From Dysidea avara (Eukaryota; Porifera; Demospongiae; Dictyoceratida; Dysideidae): DNA of 64,000 bases. Shown in pieces: positions 51,871-64,000 of this stretch. Position numbers and translations under genes: made by a program. The stretch's first letter is position 1. Each line of letters begins with the position of its first letter. The notes beneath the pieces are model-generated. The model had not been told where the DNA came from. It did not search any database and saw only the letters and a program-made list of their open reading frames with translations. The stretch is from NCBI RefSeq assembly GCF_963678975.1, contig NC_089274.1, forward strand, positions 23,831,133 through 23,895,132, read 5' to 3'.

Positions 51871-52810
51871 TTGCATGCATGCATAAAATTAAGGGGCCTT
51901 CACCTGCCATGTACATAGTCAGGCCCAGTCAACATAATACTGTGTACTACTTGAATGCTATATGAACCACTACAGGTAAATCCTCACATAGCCGGTATAT
52001 CGTAGCAAACGGTACAACTACAGTACTATGCATGTACGTAATTAAGCAAACAGATAATTTATACGTATAGCTACTCACAGACACTAGAATGTATAAATTT
52101 TAAAGTCACACTACATACCTGTTTCACTTTGCTCTTACTCATGTCATCCCTCATTGCCAGAAATGCTACAATGTGATCAGTGGCATTGTCAGACTGTTTG
52201 CTAACTAAAGCCTGTATTATGTGAGTCATGTGACCACACTATAGTATGTATATACGTGTTGAGCTGAATCCTTAAAAACATTTAATAACTCATGGATGCA
52301 ATTACACGATTTTGAAATTTGGCTCATTTGTAGTACTGCTTGATCAACTAAGAAATTTCAAAATCTTTTTGTTCAAATGTCTGACATAATATTTACGGCC
52401 AATCAAAAATTTCACAATACATTTCCTATGGGGAAGCCATATAAGCACAGTGTCCATTACAGCCCCTTCCCGGACTTGTGATGGAGCCAAACCGTACATG
52501 TCTGTTGTTGACACCTTTGCTGTTACCACTAATCATCTGGTTAGCTGAAATGTTAACTCTGTAGAGAAAAAAATCCACTTTTAATTTTTAGCTGTTTTTC
52601 AGGATTCAGCTCAACTTGTACATACTTTAATACGACACTCATATCAATACACACATCACTCACAGATAATTTCAATGGAAGAAATTCTATTTTTACACTT
52701 ATCAGCTCTGCTAGCTTCTCAAGAATTTTAGTTTTCTAAGAATTCAAAGTTTACATAAAAACTATTACATATACACTTGCAAATACAAAGATATAGAATA
52801 TTCATACTAG

Positions 52811-53270
52811 CAAGAGTTCATAATATATATACTGAGGAGAGTATCCTACTCTCATATACCCTTGTAGAAGGGCGTATCGTGAAGTTATGACGTAACGACA
52901 AGATGTTGTGGTTTGTGACGTACGAGCAGCCATAAAAGTGCAAGAATCGTTAGCACCATTTCACACTCGCGACACTCAGGATAGCCGTATTTGCGAATGG
53001 CCTAGCAAGAAATGTCTACGAAGCGGTCTTAACCCATGAAGGAACGATTGTAGTTCGGTGAGAAACGCTTAGAGCTGGAGTTAATTTGGTTGCTAGCGAC
53101 GTTGTTAGGCACGTGTTCAATCGATACCATGTTCAACTAATGACATCATTAATTATACAAAGAAAAACGGGCGAACTCAGAAGTGCTATGTCATAACTTC
53201 ACGATACGCCCTTCTACAGGGGTATATGAGAGTAGGATACTCTCCTCAGTATATATATTATGAACTCTTG
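52811..53270. mobile_element. MITE with about 80-bp inverted repeats, 7-bp TSD ATACTAG
   Basis: Ends CAAGAGTTCATAATATATAT and its complement continue as inverted repeats through GGAGAGTATCCTACTCTC and GGGCGTATCGTGAAGTTATG. ATACTAG flanks both sides (52804-52810, 53271-53277). It carries no gene. Confidence 0.8.
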
Positions 53271-53279
53271 ATACTAGTA

Positions 53280-54480
53280 TTATATAATCACCTTGGGATT
53301 GGTGGCATTTGATAGCCAGGCAAAGAAGCTACTGATGTGTTTAGCATCCTTCTTAATCTGTCACCTCCTTTTTGACATTCCTTCTCATTCTTAAATATAC
53401 TACCCTCCTACAACATCATCGAACAATAACTTACTGAGTTGCTCAGAACAGCACCACTAATGTACATACTTTCTCATCAGACTATCAATGTAGTACGTTA
53501 CTAGCCTCTGTTGGGCCTCAATCATAAGAGCTGAATGATGCCTTAAAAAACAATGCATACTGCACTGTGTCACTGTTGTACATACTTTTGCTTCATATGG
53601 TAAAATTCTCCACTGTAGTTCTGAAATGTAGCTGAAACCGTCTCTATGATGTTACCTGGGCTTTGTAGCCCGGCCTGTTACCAGACAGAAACGTTATGGT
53701 GCATTAGGTATGTTACTGGTATATGTACATGTTTATCGCAGCTACCTGCTTTCCATATACGTAGTTAGAAAAAATGTCATACATGATTACATTTCGCCAT
53801 ATTCTATTACATTACCATTTCTGTCTATTCAGCAGATAATCCAAAACTGGTGTCAGATTGTCAAACACAACATCCAGCAGAAAATTGATACTACAATACA
53901 GCAACACAAACTGTAGAAACTTGTTGCACATATGCGGCATACCACATTGAGCTAATCTTGTCAAATCCCTGGTGAATCTATTTAAAATCCAAATTCTCCT
54001 CCATGATGATCTCATTCAGTTCTTTTTGAAGCGATCCTACAGAATTACCATACACACTAAACATTCTGAGTAGTATATATAATACAATAACACACCCTCA
54101 GATCATGGACAAAACTCCACACAAGCGTTACAATTGTTAGTGATGGAGACCGTGCAGAATATTGAAGTATTGTGCCTCTGATATTGACTCCTTGTTGTAG
54201 GCTTCCACTAGTGCTATATAGTAGCATAAAAATAAACAACTAATATAATTATGTGTATGGTGGACATTTGTCATATGTGACTGTCTCTGGGAAAACCGGC
54301 CTTATCGTCCATTTAAAAGTATTGAGAAACGTCGGTTTTAAACATTCAGTGTGTTGTAGCTGGCCAATGGTGGTAGGTATGCATACCAAATTTTCACACG
54401 TTTCACAGCACTTTCTTACCTTCCTGATCATCCACTGAAGAAGTAGTCAGCAGCTAAGTTTCCCGCCATTTTAGATAGTT
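53280..54480. other. No gene recognised
   Basis: Only short unsupported ORFs are present; no bounded repeat was identified. Confidence 0.4.
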
Positions 54481-54506
54481 TTTAAACCGAGGTTGTCTGT
54501 ATCAGG

Positions 54507-54570
54507 CGAGCTCCAAAAGGGTGGGAGGCGAGCTCCAGAAGGGTGGGAGGCGAGCTCTGGAAGGCGGGCA
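54507..54570. repeat. Short tandem repeat, three units of GGCGAGCTC type
   Basis: Three units of about 24-25 bp start with GGCGAGCTC and carry AAGGGTGGGAG-like ends. They lie about 160 bp upstream of the 54729-56702 ORF and could belong to its 5' region. Confidence 0.6.
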
Positions 54571-54728
54571 AGATGGTGTTCAAAAATTGAAAAGAAACGT
54601 GCTGGGATGAACTGGGCCAAGTTATAGGCCATTCAGGGCTCAGAACTGGCTAAAATGAAAGGAAATTTACAGCACAGGTCATTGTCCAACACCACGGAGC
54701 TGTACAGCCACACACAGCCATCACCTGG

Positions 54729-56702
54729 TTGGCCAGGGCTCCCCTGACCCCAGACCACTCGTACGGCTCGCCACTGTGTTCTGAAAAAAGCAGCCAGCAA
54801 AAGCAGACCACTTCACTCTGGTCGACTGTGGCAGTGAAACTTGATAGTGCATTCATTAAGCTTTGTGTTTGTGTGAAAACTGAATCAAACTTCCTGTCTT
54901 GGGCGATAAGAACGGTTTTCATAGATCCAGTCACATACAAGGCACAAGTTAGTGAATACAACCTGGATGGTTCATGTAAAGTAGTCTATGATGATACTTC
55001 TTCAGTGATTGTTTCTGAAATTGTCTTGCTTGAAGAAGTTGAATGGCTACCCTGTAACAAGCGTTCAGCTCGGTTTGTTTCACTGTCAACAGGACCTAAA
55101 CAGTTGAAGCCTCGATGGAAATCAGAGCTTAAGATCGCTACATCTTCAGAACATTCTACTAAGGCATATGCCGATGATGCAACTTTAATCTCTACATCTA
55201 AAGAAGTTCACACTAAAGTGCTAACTGAAATAGACTCGAAAGCTGGTGATGTTGGCTTAAAACTGAAGCCATCTAAATGTGTTTCCTTATTGTTTGATGG
55301 CACAAAATTTTGTTCTTGTGGAATAACTCTATCTGGTGGTACTACCAAAACTATCTTAGATGGCCCGACCAAATTTTTGGGAAAGTTGATTGGAGTTTCT
55401 GCTCATGCTACCAAAAGTGCTTCTGGCAAAGCTATGTTTGCTAGGTTCTCTGACCTTATACAGAAAGTTGATAGTTTGCCATTAAGACCTGAGTACCAAG
55501 TATGGATTTATAGGAATTATGTTCTCTCAATCATCAGATTCCATCTCACTGTTGATAGTGTTGGACCATCCACTATCAATAAAATGGAAAATCTAGCTAC
55601 TAAATACCTGAAACGTTGGCTCTGTTTACCTCGCAGTGCCACTCGTGTGATCTTGAACTATCCAGGTGTTTGCTGTCCTAGTGTGCGTTCAATTTCAAAG
55701 CAGTGTAAACTTAGTTTACTTGCCAACATCTCCTCCTCATCAGATCCGATGATTAAGGAGTTGGCCTTACAAGTGGATCTTTCCTCCAATTTCCTCCAGA
55801 TTAACAGTTCTCATCAGGAGTTACTCAATGAAGCCAGAGCTCAACTGGACTCTATTCCTACGGCTCGCAAGCTCTACACAGCTAGCAAACACCTTGCCAT
55901 TTCTAGAGAACTGACACTATGCAAAGAGAAGCTGGACACTCTCTCTGTTCAATGTAAATTTGAATCAAGTGCTGTTCTGGAAGCTGACTCTAAGCTGTGG
56001 AATCGACTCCTGTTGGGTTTTCATCCAGGCCAGCTTTCGTTTGTGCTGCGAGCTTCATCAGATACATTACCAACTCCGTTAAATTTACGTCGCTGGCATA
56101 TACAAACTGGTGCAACTTGTTCACTTTGTTTGTCACCTCGTCCAACTTGTCACCATGTGCTAAATGGGTGTCCTGTGGCTTTGCAGCAAGGCAGGTTTAC
56201 TTTTCGTCATGATGCTGTTTTATTATGTTTGATGTCTGAGTTGCAAGCTTGTTTGGATAATGTAGAAATATTTGCTGATTTGGATGGCAAATGTGCGTCT
56301 GACTCTCCTCCTGCCACCATTCCCCCTGCTGTACTAGTGTGTTCTCACCGACCTGACATTGTTATATATAATGCAGAAATGAAATCTGTTGTACTTCTGG
56401 AACTTACCTGCCCATTTAATTCTCGTGCTGACCTTTCTGCTGCACGAGAACGTAAGCAGGAGAAACCAGAATATCTGCAAATTATTGCTGAGCTTGACCG
56501 CTTGGGTTTTGTTAGTCATTACCACACAGTTGAAATTGGTTGCCTTGGCCATTACCTTACAGAGACAGTAACATCTATGAAAAGAGTTTCAAATCTGAGT
56601 TTTTCCAAGACGAAAGCATTGCTTGATAGAGCAGCTGCTGTGGCTATAACTTCCTCTCAGAGAATCTTTTATGCACGTAGTAATCCAACCTGGACACTTT
56701 AA
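54729..56702 (+). CDS. Tudor-like segment fused to REL-type LINE ORF remnant
   Basis: This is an open 657-codon frame. Residues about 65-110 (DPVTYKAQVSEYNLDG, CKVVYDDTSS, LLEEVEWLPC) resemble a Tudor-type chromatin or RNA-binding module. From about residue 145 it is LINE: AYADDATLIS is motif C of reverse transcriptase, but motifs A and B are absent. The later part has a C-x2-C finger with His and Cys (CSLCLSPRPTCHHVLNGC) and HRPDIVIYN...LLELTCPFNS, the catalytic pattern of restriction-like endonucleases of R2/NeSL-type LINEs. A poly(A) tail follows at 56828-56856. The polymerase is therefore incomplete, yet the frame is intact. It may be a truncated insertion that happens to join an older exon, or a conserved chimera. 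Confidence 0.6.
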   Translation: MARAPLTPDHSYGSPLCSEKSSQQKQTTSLWSTVAVKLDSAFIKLCVCVKTESNFLSWAIRTVFIDPVTYKAQVSEYNLDGSCKVVYDDTSSVIVSEIVLLEEVEWLPCNKRSARFVSLSTGPKQLKPRWKSELKIATSSEHSTKAYADDATLISTSKEVHTKVLTEIDSKAGDVGLKLKPSKCVSLLFDGTKFCSCGITLSGGTTKTILDGPTKFLGKLIGVSAHATKSASGKAMFARFSDLIQKVDSLPLRPEYQVWIYRNYVLSIIRFHLTVDSVGPSTINKMENLATKYLKRWLCLPRSATRVILNYPGVCCPSVRSISKQCKLSLLANISSSSDPMIKELALQVDLSSNFLQINSSHQELLNEARAQLDSIPTARKLYTASKHLAISRELTLCKEKLDTLSVQCKFESSAVLEADSKLWNRLLLGFHPGQLSFVLRASSDTLPTPLNLRRWHIQTGATCSLCLSPRPTCHHVLNGCPVALQQGRFTFRHDAVLLCLMSELQACLDNVEIFADLDGKCASDSPPATIPPAVLVCSHRPDIVIYNAEMKSVVLLELTCPFNSRADLSAARERKQEKPEYLQIIAELDRLGFVSHYHTVEIGCLGHYLTETVTSMKRVSNLSFSKTKALLDRAAAVAITSSQRIFYARSNPTWTL

Positions 56703-56823
56703 GTTAAGTTTTGTAGTTAATTATTTTTGTATGTATCCTTGCCATGCCTACGCGGATCTTATCTTTGTAGTCGCATGTGTCCGAGGCTCTGTATGTAATT
56801 TTGTCATTTCATCATTATTCCGA

Positions 56824-56856
<33 letters not shown>
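56703..56856 (+). mobile_element. 3' UTR and poly(A) tail of the REL-type LINE
   Basis: About 125 bp of 3' UTR lead to an A-run of about 28 bases at 56828-56856, indicating reverse transcription of a polyadenylated RNA. GTCAGCGG after the tail resembles GTCAGCAG at about 54446, a weak candidate for a target-site duplication. Confidence 0.6.
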
Positions 56857-56859
<3 letters not shown>

Positions 56860-59575
56860 AGCGGTAGAGGTCATTTTTGGTAGGTTGGCAATTGAGCAAT
56901 TTTGACAACATAAAGTTATTGTGTATTTCTTGTGGGAAAGTGATTGAAAGGTCTATATCGTATTTCAGTGCTCCAAACTATCAAGAGACTTCATCTGCCA
57001 TCTCTTGGATCTCCCTGGTAGCTGTGATATGGGAACTTGTGTCTTAACTGATCCAACTTTCAATCCTTCATAAAGTTTACCCTCTCTATAATGAATAACC
57101 TTGAGTTTATGACACATGTGTGCTTCCTGTTTATAATTAGATATGTATATGTCGGTGCGATCTTGTCTTTATTTTAGGTCTGCTAGTCTGCAGTGCCTGT
57201 GTGGGGCCCATCAAATACACAGGCCCATACAAAGTGGAGAAGTAGAGTAGGTATGGATGATGGAGTCCCACTTTGTGTAGTAAGCACATGTGCTTCTGCA
57301 CTAAATCTGTAGGTTCTTCTAGTCTTATGTCAGTTTTGTTTCTACAAAACCAAGGGTGGTTTCACAGAGATGTGAGGGTGGAAAGAATTCCAATAAAAAA
57401 CTAGGTACTTAGGTACAGTCTAAAAATTGACTGAATATACAAGGTACGTTTTCATTAGTGAAAATGTCAACATGGCACTGTTTATCCTAACACAACAGTG
57501 ATATTATTCTGTCTGATAGGTGCAGAATACAGTCGTTGTGTAAAGTGCTTTATATGGATACACAGTACCACCCACTGGGAATGCATTGTTATGTTGTGTA
57601 ATGTACAGTCACACTTTCTGTGGCCAGAGACATCCTCTCAAAATGTAAGACTAGTGTAAAAGTGAAAGCATGAGAATAGAGATCTCTGGAAAAAGTAAAG
57701 AAACAAAAGTCAAACAAGGAAAAAAACAGTAGTTTCTCCATAAATCAGGGGCAGGTAAGCAATGCTTCTGTAATGCTTATTTGAGTCCAAATATAGATCT
57801 CTGTGTGTTTAACATGCTGGCTTGCTTGTTTTCAGCAATCTCTATTCCCATGTTTTAATTTTAACTCTAGTTTGTTTACTTTTTACATAAATCCACTTAT
57901 GGATAGCTAATAATAAGAGTTGCTGGTGGTGCTTGATATTACACAGTACTAAACACATAGTAGCACATTGGTTACCCTTGCAGAGACTAAGTCAGAAGAT
58001 CAATGGCAAAGTGAACCTACAAGAAGCAAATTTGCTTGAGACTGAATGTTCTGCATTTGAAAATAGGTCATGGACGTGAAGAAAGACATAGAAAGGAAAG
58101 TTAGGTACTTTTTATCCCCAAAAGTATTCACGATTTGTTCTAACGCTGTGGAAAAAAAAAAAATGGCACATTTAAGTTATTTACAAGGTACTTTCATTGG
58201 TTTCTTTTAACTTCATATTTTCCAGTAGGCCTCTAAGGCTTCTTTTGTGGTTGGGGGAGCTTCTTAAGGTGGCGTTTAGGTGTGTGTTCTATTAGGATTT
58301 GTACAAAAAACATAGGCCATCTTCACTATGCTTATGATAAAGATATTCTAAAACCCTAGCTATATGATGTTTGGTTTTAATCTGATGTGGTCCTATAAAA
58401 AGGAGAAACACATTTCGCAGTCTGTCTGCCTTAGTAAGACCATACTTATTTGAAAAGTTGTTGCTCAGATTTATTTTACAGCAAATGGGTCAGTTGGTAG
58501 AAGAAAAAAAAACTTCAGTATAATACAGCCATGACAAAAATATTATTAGGTCATATATGCAGACATGTCAAATATACCTTCTAGTTAAAAGGACCATATT
58601 GTCAGTAGTTACATACATAGTTCAATGAGCACTGATGCTTTAGTATATCATAGATTTCTTGTGGGTTCAAAGTGATCTACACCTACAGACAATGTCCTTT
58701 TGAGATCAAAATTTTACCCACTGACTTCATGTGATCTTTTTTTTTTTTAAATTGAAATCTGTGCAAAATTGGGTTGGTCAGGTCAGGTCAGGTCTGAGTA
58801 ACAACTTTTCAAATATGTATGCCTAAGTATGTGTAATCTATACTATAAATCATTTCTGATTCATATAGTTACTACTGGTATGGTATGCGCAAACTGATTG
58901 TTCACTAACTATCCTGCCTGCATTAACATGTGCATATAATTTGTGGTTTATCTCAAACATTACATGGTACATTTTTATGTATATATGCCCTAAGAGTCCA
59001 TGCACCTATAGACATGCATTTAAGCTGTAAATAAGTATACAGTGCTGGAGGCTATATGCTACTGCAATTCCAACGTGCTTAGTAAAGTGTGACAACCCCT
59101 CAAAATTGTGAATTTATGACCTGTATTATTTTTGGTAAAATGCTAAATCTTGTTATAAAGCAATAGAAACAAGCCAACATATTATGTAATATAAACCAGT
59201 TGTTAAGTATAGGCAGACATACTATTGCCACTATATATAGCCATACATCATCAACACATCATATAAGTACATACAAAAATCATAAATCATGCATTAAAAT
59301 TATAGCAATTACTCTTCTGTTGTTTATATATAGTACACCATGACCTTCTCTATACTGGCAATTAAGATAGATATATAACAATGTAACTTTGATAATTTTG
59401 GATCACAGTTATTACATAAAGATGTCATAAAGCAATCCATCTACAACTCTATGTATACGATGTACATGTGTGCAGGCTATTGAATGTTTGTTTTAAATGC
59501 ATGTATACTTGTGCATGTGTGTGCAATACATTTGTAAGTATGCTTTTTTCCTGGTTAAAGTTTTCTAAGCGGCGT
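56860..59575. other. AT-rich intergenic DNA, no gene seen
   Basis: No exon, RNA gene or bounded element was recognised. Only simple A/T runs stand out. Confidence 0.45.
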
Positions 59576-59579
59576 TCAG

Positions 59580-61288
59580 TTAGTCCAAAGTACACCAAAA
59601 ATTTGCTTGAGAAATTTCATGATATCGATAGTTGTAAAAACAACGCTGCTTTGGTACACTTTGTTTGAATGAAAGTGATTCCAAAATTTCACTCTCTATG
59701 TTACACTGTGATACAGAGAAGGTTGATGCCCCACTCTCTTTTGCATGAGCAATTCCATTAGTTAGTAAACTTTTGATTGAAGTTTTGGTAGATACCACTG
59801 TGGTGATATGGGCATGTGATGGTATTGGCAAGCTATAATAATGAAACAATTTGAAGCTTATAAGATCAGTAACAATTGCTTTGGACTCCACTACATATGT
59901 TGAAACCAAATCTGGTACAGCTGGACACAGAAAATGATGAGAAATTTCTTCTTCACTAGAAAATACTTGGCCTATCTCAAACTGTGATGAGTACTTGTTG
60001 ACTAGAGCTAATGCACCTGGGATGTGCCTTGCTGTCATCTTTTTCCACCCAGGTATTCTAGAAGAACTAGATTGAAGATGTTTCGGTGCTTCAAAACGAT
60101 AATTATCCCAGTTAGTTACCATAACCACAGGTCGGAATAATCTGTCTTGAAGGGATATTAACATTTGATTGACTTTACTTAAACTAGCCCTGCGCATCAA
60201 TTCCTTGTATAACATAAACCGCAATCGTTGGTTATGATATTTTACATGGCAATTTATCTTGGACATTATAAATGTAACTTGTACTCCTCTAATATTGAGG
60301 CAGAAAGGATAAGCCATAACTGTACCCATTAGTTTCCCATTCACTCTGATACCAAACTGCCAATCACTCCTAGTGCTGGGGTGCTTGGTGTAATAATACA
60401 CCATTGTAGAATTCACAAAAGCAGAAGGATTATTTACATTCATAAAGTCCACTATCTCATCAGCATCATTACTACTACTTAGTGAAACCCATCGACATCC
60501 TTGTGGTAAAGAGTATGGTTCTTGTCTAACATGTTCTGACAATGGCTCAATAGGACCAACCTCCCCTACCTCTTGTCCACGCCACAAAATAGGAAGACCT
60601 GCAAATTCATCCGCTACTTTACAGACCAGAGACTTAACTGCTAATGATGGTAACTTGTCAACATTCCTCTTCATTGAAGTATATGCTCGGTAAATCAGCT
60701 CATCAGGTAACTGCCATGTCAGTTCAACACAGCCTGTTCTAATATAGTTCAGCACTAAGTCTCCTTCCTCTATGCCTAAGATTTCATATTCAAGTTTGAA
60801 TTTATGCTTTCGTAAGTCCCAAATGGTCAGTTCACTGGGACGTTTATCCAATTTTTCATCTAGTTGTATATACTCATTTGATGGTTTTATATACCTCCAA
60901 GGAATAAATTCACTTATTTTTCTTGAATAATATGCTTTTTTGAAATCTTCAAGCCATTCTATTGCTTCAGGTAATCCGGTTGCATATGTAAGAGCTTCAA
61001 GTAGTATAGTATCAAACCAGTTCCAGTATTCAGAATCAGCTAATAATTCTAGGAGTTGGTCCAAAGCATTAGTGCACTTTATTTTTGGTATTAACTTTTT
61101 AGGGAGATAACTCCCAAGTGTATTGATCCTTTCAATACAAGCCCTTCTTAGACTGGAAAACTTCTTAGTTGCCAAAAATCCTTCAATTGCAGATGTTGTT
61201 TTATTGAAAGCTGAGTCAATATTGACGTTTTCTGAAAATTTAACCAATTCTGTTGAACGTTCCTTGGTATGATCAGAAGAGTGCCCTA
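59580..61288 (-). CDS. NMT-like domain protein B, large last exon
   Basis: This paralogue of the exon at 42331-44051 has the same order: an unrecognised region with YWNWFDTILLEALTYATGLP and TGCVELTWQLP, then NMT-like sequence from EPYSLPQGCRW to CFYNYRYHEISQANFWCTLD. A TTTACCAG acceptor before 61288, at the same codon position (phase 1) as in A, marks the exon start. The frame remains open to an ATG at 61397, but that part is probably intron. The NMT signatures are lost further here: TFIMSKINC replaces NFLCxHK, and YHNQRLR replaces the RSKRLAP loop that A partly keeps. No CARD-like exon was found upstream within the window, so the 5' part is missing or lies beyond 64000. Confidence 0.75.
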
Positions 61289-61409
61289 CTGGTAAATCAA
61301 AACAGTGTACATTAATAAGCACCCAAAACATACATATAACAGTTGAAATGGTTCTACTACCAAGTACAGGAGGATATTTTGCTATGAACCAAGGCATTAA
61401 ACATCAGCT

Positions 61410-62178
61410 CCATTTATGTAGTTATGTAGCATGCATAGTGATGTCGAAGAGAACATAACTACAACTAAAACAAAAATTAGATATCCTAGTACAGTTTAAT
61501 TACAAGTACAATTACGAGAGGAGCTTGGAGAAGGGAAAATCAGTGTCTTCGCACTGCAAAGCCCAGTATCTTAGTATCATACATGTATTATTTGTCCATG
61601 AATATGAATAGTGTCATCAATATTACATGTGGCCTGCGCAACAAGTTATTACTATCACCACATTGTTTGTACATGTGCATGTGGTGGACATATAGTCAAT
61701 ACTATAGCTTATAGCTGTGCTGTTTAATCTGCTCATTATTTCAGTATACAGCATAAGGCATGCATGCAGTCTTATTGTTATAATATGTACCATTTACTGT
61801 ATGAAAAAATATTAAGCATATTCATGACACTTCATTTACTCTACAGAAAAAATGAATTTGTGCATGGTATAGTATGTAGCACCAATACCTGTTCATAATT
61901 TGTCCAATTGTGTAAGTTATGTTACGTTTAAACTTGTAATGACAAAGTAAGTCAGTATTATTAAGCATGGTAGTACTTACTAAGCAGGGATCAGTAAGAA
62001 ATCATATGGCTTTGTACTTTATAAACAGTCTTGCAATAAATTTTTACCCGAAAAACCACCTGAATGCATTAGTACTGCTGTAATGAGGTTAAACAAAGCA
62101 GAAAGATGAATGTTTCAATGTACAGTGAGTTTTAAAATTTTCAAGTCGCCTACATGTCGTCTACCTGCCTTCCTGCTA
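61410..62178. other. Region upstream of NMT-like exon B, nothing assigned
   Basis: This would hold intron or 5' exons of gene B, but no coding exon could be recognised on the minus strand. Confidence 0.4.
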
Positions 62179-62431
62179 CAGTAGGACCTCGATTATCTGA
62201 ATCTCGATTATCCGAACCCTCAATTATCCAAACAGCGTAAGTGACTGCTCTATTAGAGTATTTCGTCATTAGGTGAACGTTCTATTAGAGAAGGTGTATG
62301 TTCTATTAGAGTAGTTGAACAGAACTCTGTATATAAATGAATGGGCTTCATTTATCCGAACAAATTCACTTATCTGAACACTTTTATGATTTAACTGGCA
62401 CACAGGTGTTCGGATAATGGAGGTCCTACTG
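62179..62431. mobile_element. pogo/Tigger-like MITE, TA target site
   Basis: Ends CAGTAGGACCTCGATTATC and GATAATGGAGGTCCTACTG are inverted, flanked by TA (62177-62178, 62432-62433). ATTATCCGAA-type words repeat subterminally. The centre holds three CTATTAGAG motifs (62245-62312), the same as in hAT-like elements elsewhere. Confidence 0.85.
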
Positions 62432-62582
62432 TACTTACCTGCTGTAAAACCTTGGTAGCGCTAGGTGTACAGCTCCAGGAATTTCTGACAGCTAAGGTAA
62501 TGATGGTGGATTCATGGATCTGTTGCTCCGATTATGTTTTGTCCACTGTACCATGCCGTTCATTTTCATCATACATTGGCCT

Positions 62583-63043
62583 TAGGGGTGCAACAATATA
62601 TCGATATATAGCAATATTTTCTATCACAATACAAGTGTGATGAAACATATCGATATATTGCATATTGCAATATATCGCTGTGTTACAATATATTGCATAA
62701 TAATATTACAGGGTTGTAATGGGCTGTGGTTTGTGGATAATTAGCCTATTCAGCTGCCACCTTCCTGGAGGGCGGGAATCAAAGCCACCAGAATGCAATT
62801 GTTGATGTTTTAGAAGCCACATATCCTAAACAAACAGTACTGGTTGTAGTACTGCCTACTTGTACTGTAATACCTATTTAATAACTGTTGGCCATTATAA
62901 GTAGCTTTTGACTGGTGGGTGTACACCACATGACACTAATGCTATCTGCTGTATCTTATGAAGCTTAAATCCATGAGTTATTTACACAATATTTTTTTAA
63001 GGCAATACGCAATATGGTATTTACCCATATTGTTGCATCCCTA
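62583..63043. mobile_element. hAT-like MITE, 8-bp TSD ATTGGCCT
   Basis: Ends TAGGGGTGCAACAATAT and ATATTGTTGCATCCCTA are inverted, flanked by perfect ATTGGCCT copies (62575-62582, 63044-63051). The left part is rich in TATCGATA/AATATATTG words that can form secondary structure. Confidence 0.85.
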
Positions 63044-63287
63044 ATTGGCCTTATTTGTTCTTCCTGAAGGGTAATTGATAGTTGCAGCACATGTCACTGC
63101 CATAAAATGTCATTTTTTGTACATGATTTTAACGAAGTGTGAACGTGTAATATAACTAGCTAGTTAGACATAAAAATAAACAAACTAGTTAAATATTTAA
63201 AGGAAGTGCATGGGGATCGATATAATACACATTACAAAAAGCAAGGAAACAAAAAATAAAAATGATCCATGCAACAAAGAATAAGGA

Positions 63288-63415
63288 AAATAGATGGCTA
63301 CTTACTAAAATTAGACACAGTTTAATGTTTACTTTTAGCCAACATCTTGAAACCAGACTATAGCCAAAAGTAAGCATTAAAAATGTGTCTCATTTTAGTA
63401 AGTAGCCATCTATTT
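63288..63415. mobile_element. 128-bp hairpin MITE
   Basis: AAATAGATGGCTACTTACTA at the left is mirrored by TAGTAAGTAGCCATCTATTT at the right, and the pairing continues through ATTAGACACA / TGTGTCTCAT to a short loop. It carries no gene. Confidence 0.75.
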
Positions 63416-63773
63416 CTTTTTCATATCAATCCCTACTTCCTTGTAAAATTTTGGTTCGGAAACTGCTTTTGCTGCTTCCAGATATAGATATATGACGGGA
63501 TATGCTTGTCAGGCTGAAGCAGCTCCAAGAGTTGTGCCCATGACAGTTCAAAATGTCCTTAGTCTCCTCTTTAAAGCCACCTCAGCTTGACACATACTTA
63601 CACACCCCATGGTGTCCCCATCATGTGACTTTTATCTTGAGGTTTTCCCATGCAGGCACTGTCAGTTTATTAGACTACTTTGTAACCCTCTTCATGTCTA
63701 ATCGTTGAATTTTTCAAAATGCTTATGGTTAGCTAGTTTTCTGTGTCGATGACATATACCTAATCTAGCTAGT

Positions 63774-64000
63774 GTTGCACCAATAATCAGTTTAATAATC
63801 GGTATTGGGGCGACATTGGTTACTAGCTGATAATTGGTTTTAATTAAATCAAAGCAGATGTTAATCTCCACTGTATAATGATGTGGGGGAGGCTAGACAT
63901 AAGTTATTTGGCATTTTAATTAAGTTATGTGTTGATGATTTAGCAGTGACTACAAGCCATGCCCATAACAAACTGTCAGGTTTTAGGCCATACCAACAGT
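63774..64000. mobile_element. Possible left end of another MITE, cut by the window edge
   Basis: TAGTGTTGCACCAATAATC resembles the hAT-like ends at 62583, followed by GATTATTGG-type mirrored words. The right end would lie beyond 64000. Confidence 0.3.

Noticed and set aside
61289-61397. Signal-peptide-like start (ICMFWVLINVHCF) of NMT-like ORF B
   Set aside because: The same TTTACCAG acceptor at the same codon as in paralogue A indicates intron read-through rather than a true N terminus.

Overview
This is a eukaryotic, invertebrate-type genomic window. Coding sequence is sparse, split by introns with GT/AG ends, and embedded in AT-rich DNA full of transposable elements. The mix of a VWA7-like secreted protein, a CARD-type death-fold exon, lineage-expanded NMT-like proteins, several LINE types and many short non-autonomous DNA elements best fits a marine sponge (demosponge). 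That assignment is inference from family content, not a search result.

Host genes: (1) a VWA7-like gene on the minus strand, 31650 down to about 21542. Five exons can be supported and a sixth is tentative; the four introns joining exons 1-5 are all phase 1. (2) Two NMT-like genes on the minus strand, with large last exons at 44051-42331 and 61288-59580. Each carries an uncharacterised N-terminal region followed by a divergent glycylpeptide N-myristoyltransferase-like domain. A CARD-like exon (48681 to about 48180) lies upstream of the first on the same strand. Its phase-1 donor fits the phase-1 acceptor of the NMT-like exon, so I propose one CARD/NMT-like gene.

LINE-type elements: a CR1/L2-like LINE at about 33300-37336 with a PHD-finger ORF1, one frameshift and one stop in ORF2; an ORF1-only 'half-LINE' at 5796-7057; a 963-codon reverse transcriptase ORF with a restriction-like-endonuclease tail at 11846-14898, flanked by 175-bp direct repeats; a second REL-type LINE remnant fused in frame to a Tudor-like segment at 54729-56702; a LINE fragment at 48682-51121, split by nested DNA elements and abutting the CARD ORF; and a decayed LINE remnant at 38600-39290. 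A tRNA-derived SINE lies near 15.3-15.75 kb.

DNA elements: a 2.2-kb foldback element (1881-4115) and more than twenty MITE-like elements with recognisable terminal inverted repeats (TIRs), many with target-site duplications (TSDs). Seven with CAGKGG-type ends have 5-bp TSDs; others have 8-bp (hAT-like) or TA (pogo/mariner-like) TSDs. Several with different ends share the same internal parts: a poly(A) tract followed by GGTCAC, and a recurrent CTCTAATAGAG palindrome. The long stretches at 1-1826, 8507-10350, 17240-19010, 39290-40190, 41410-42330 and 56860-59575 contain nothing I can assign.
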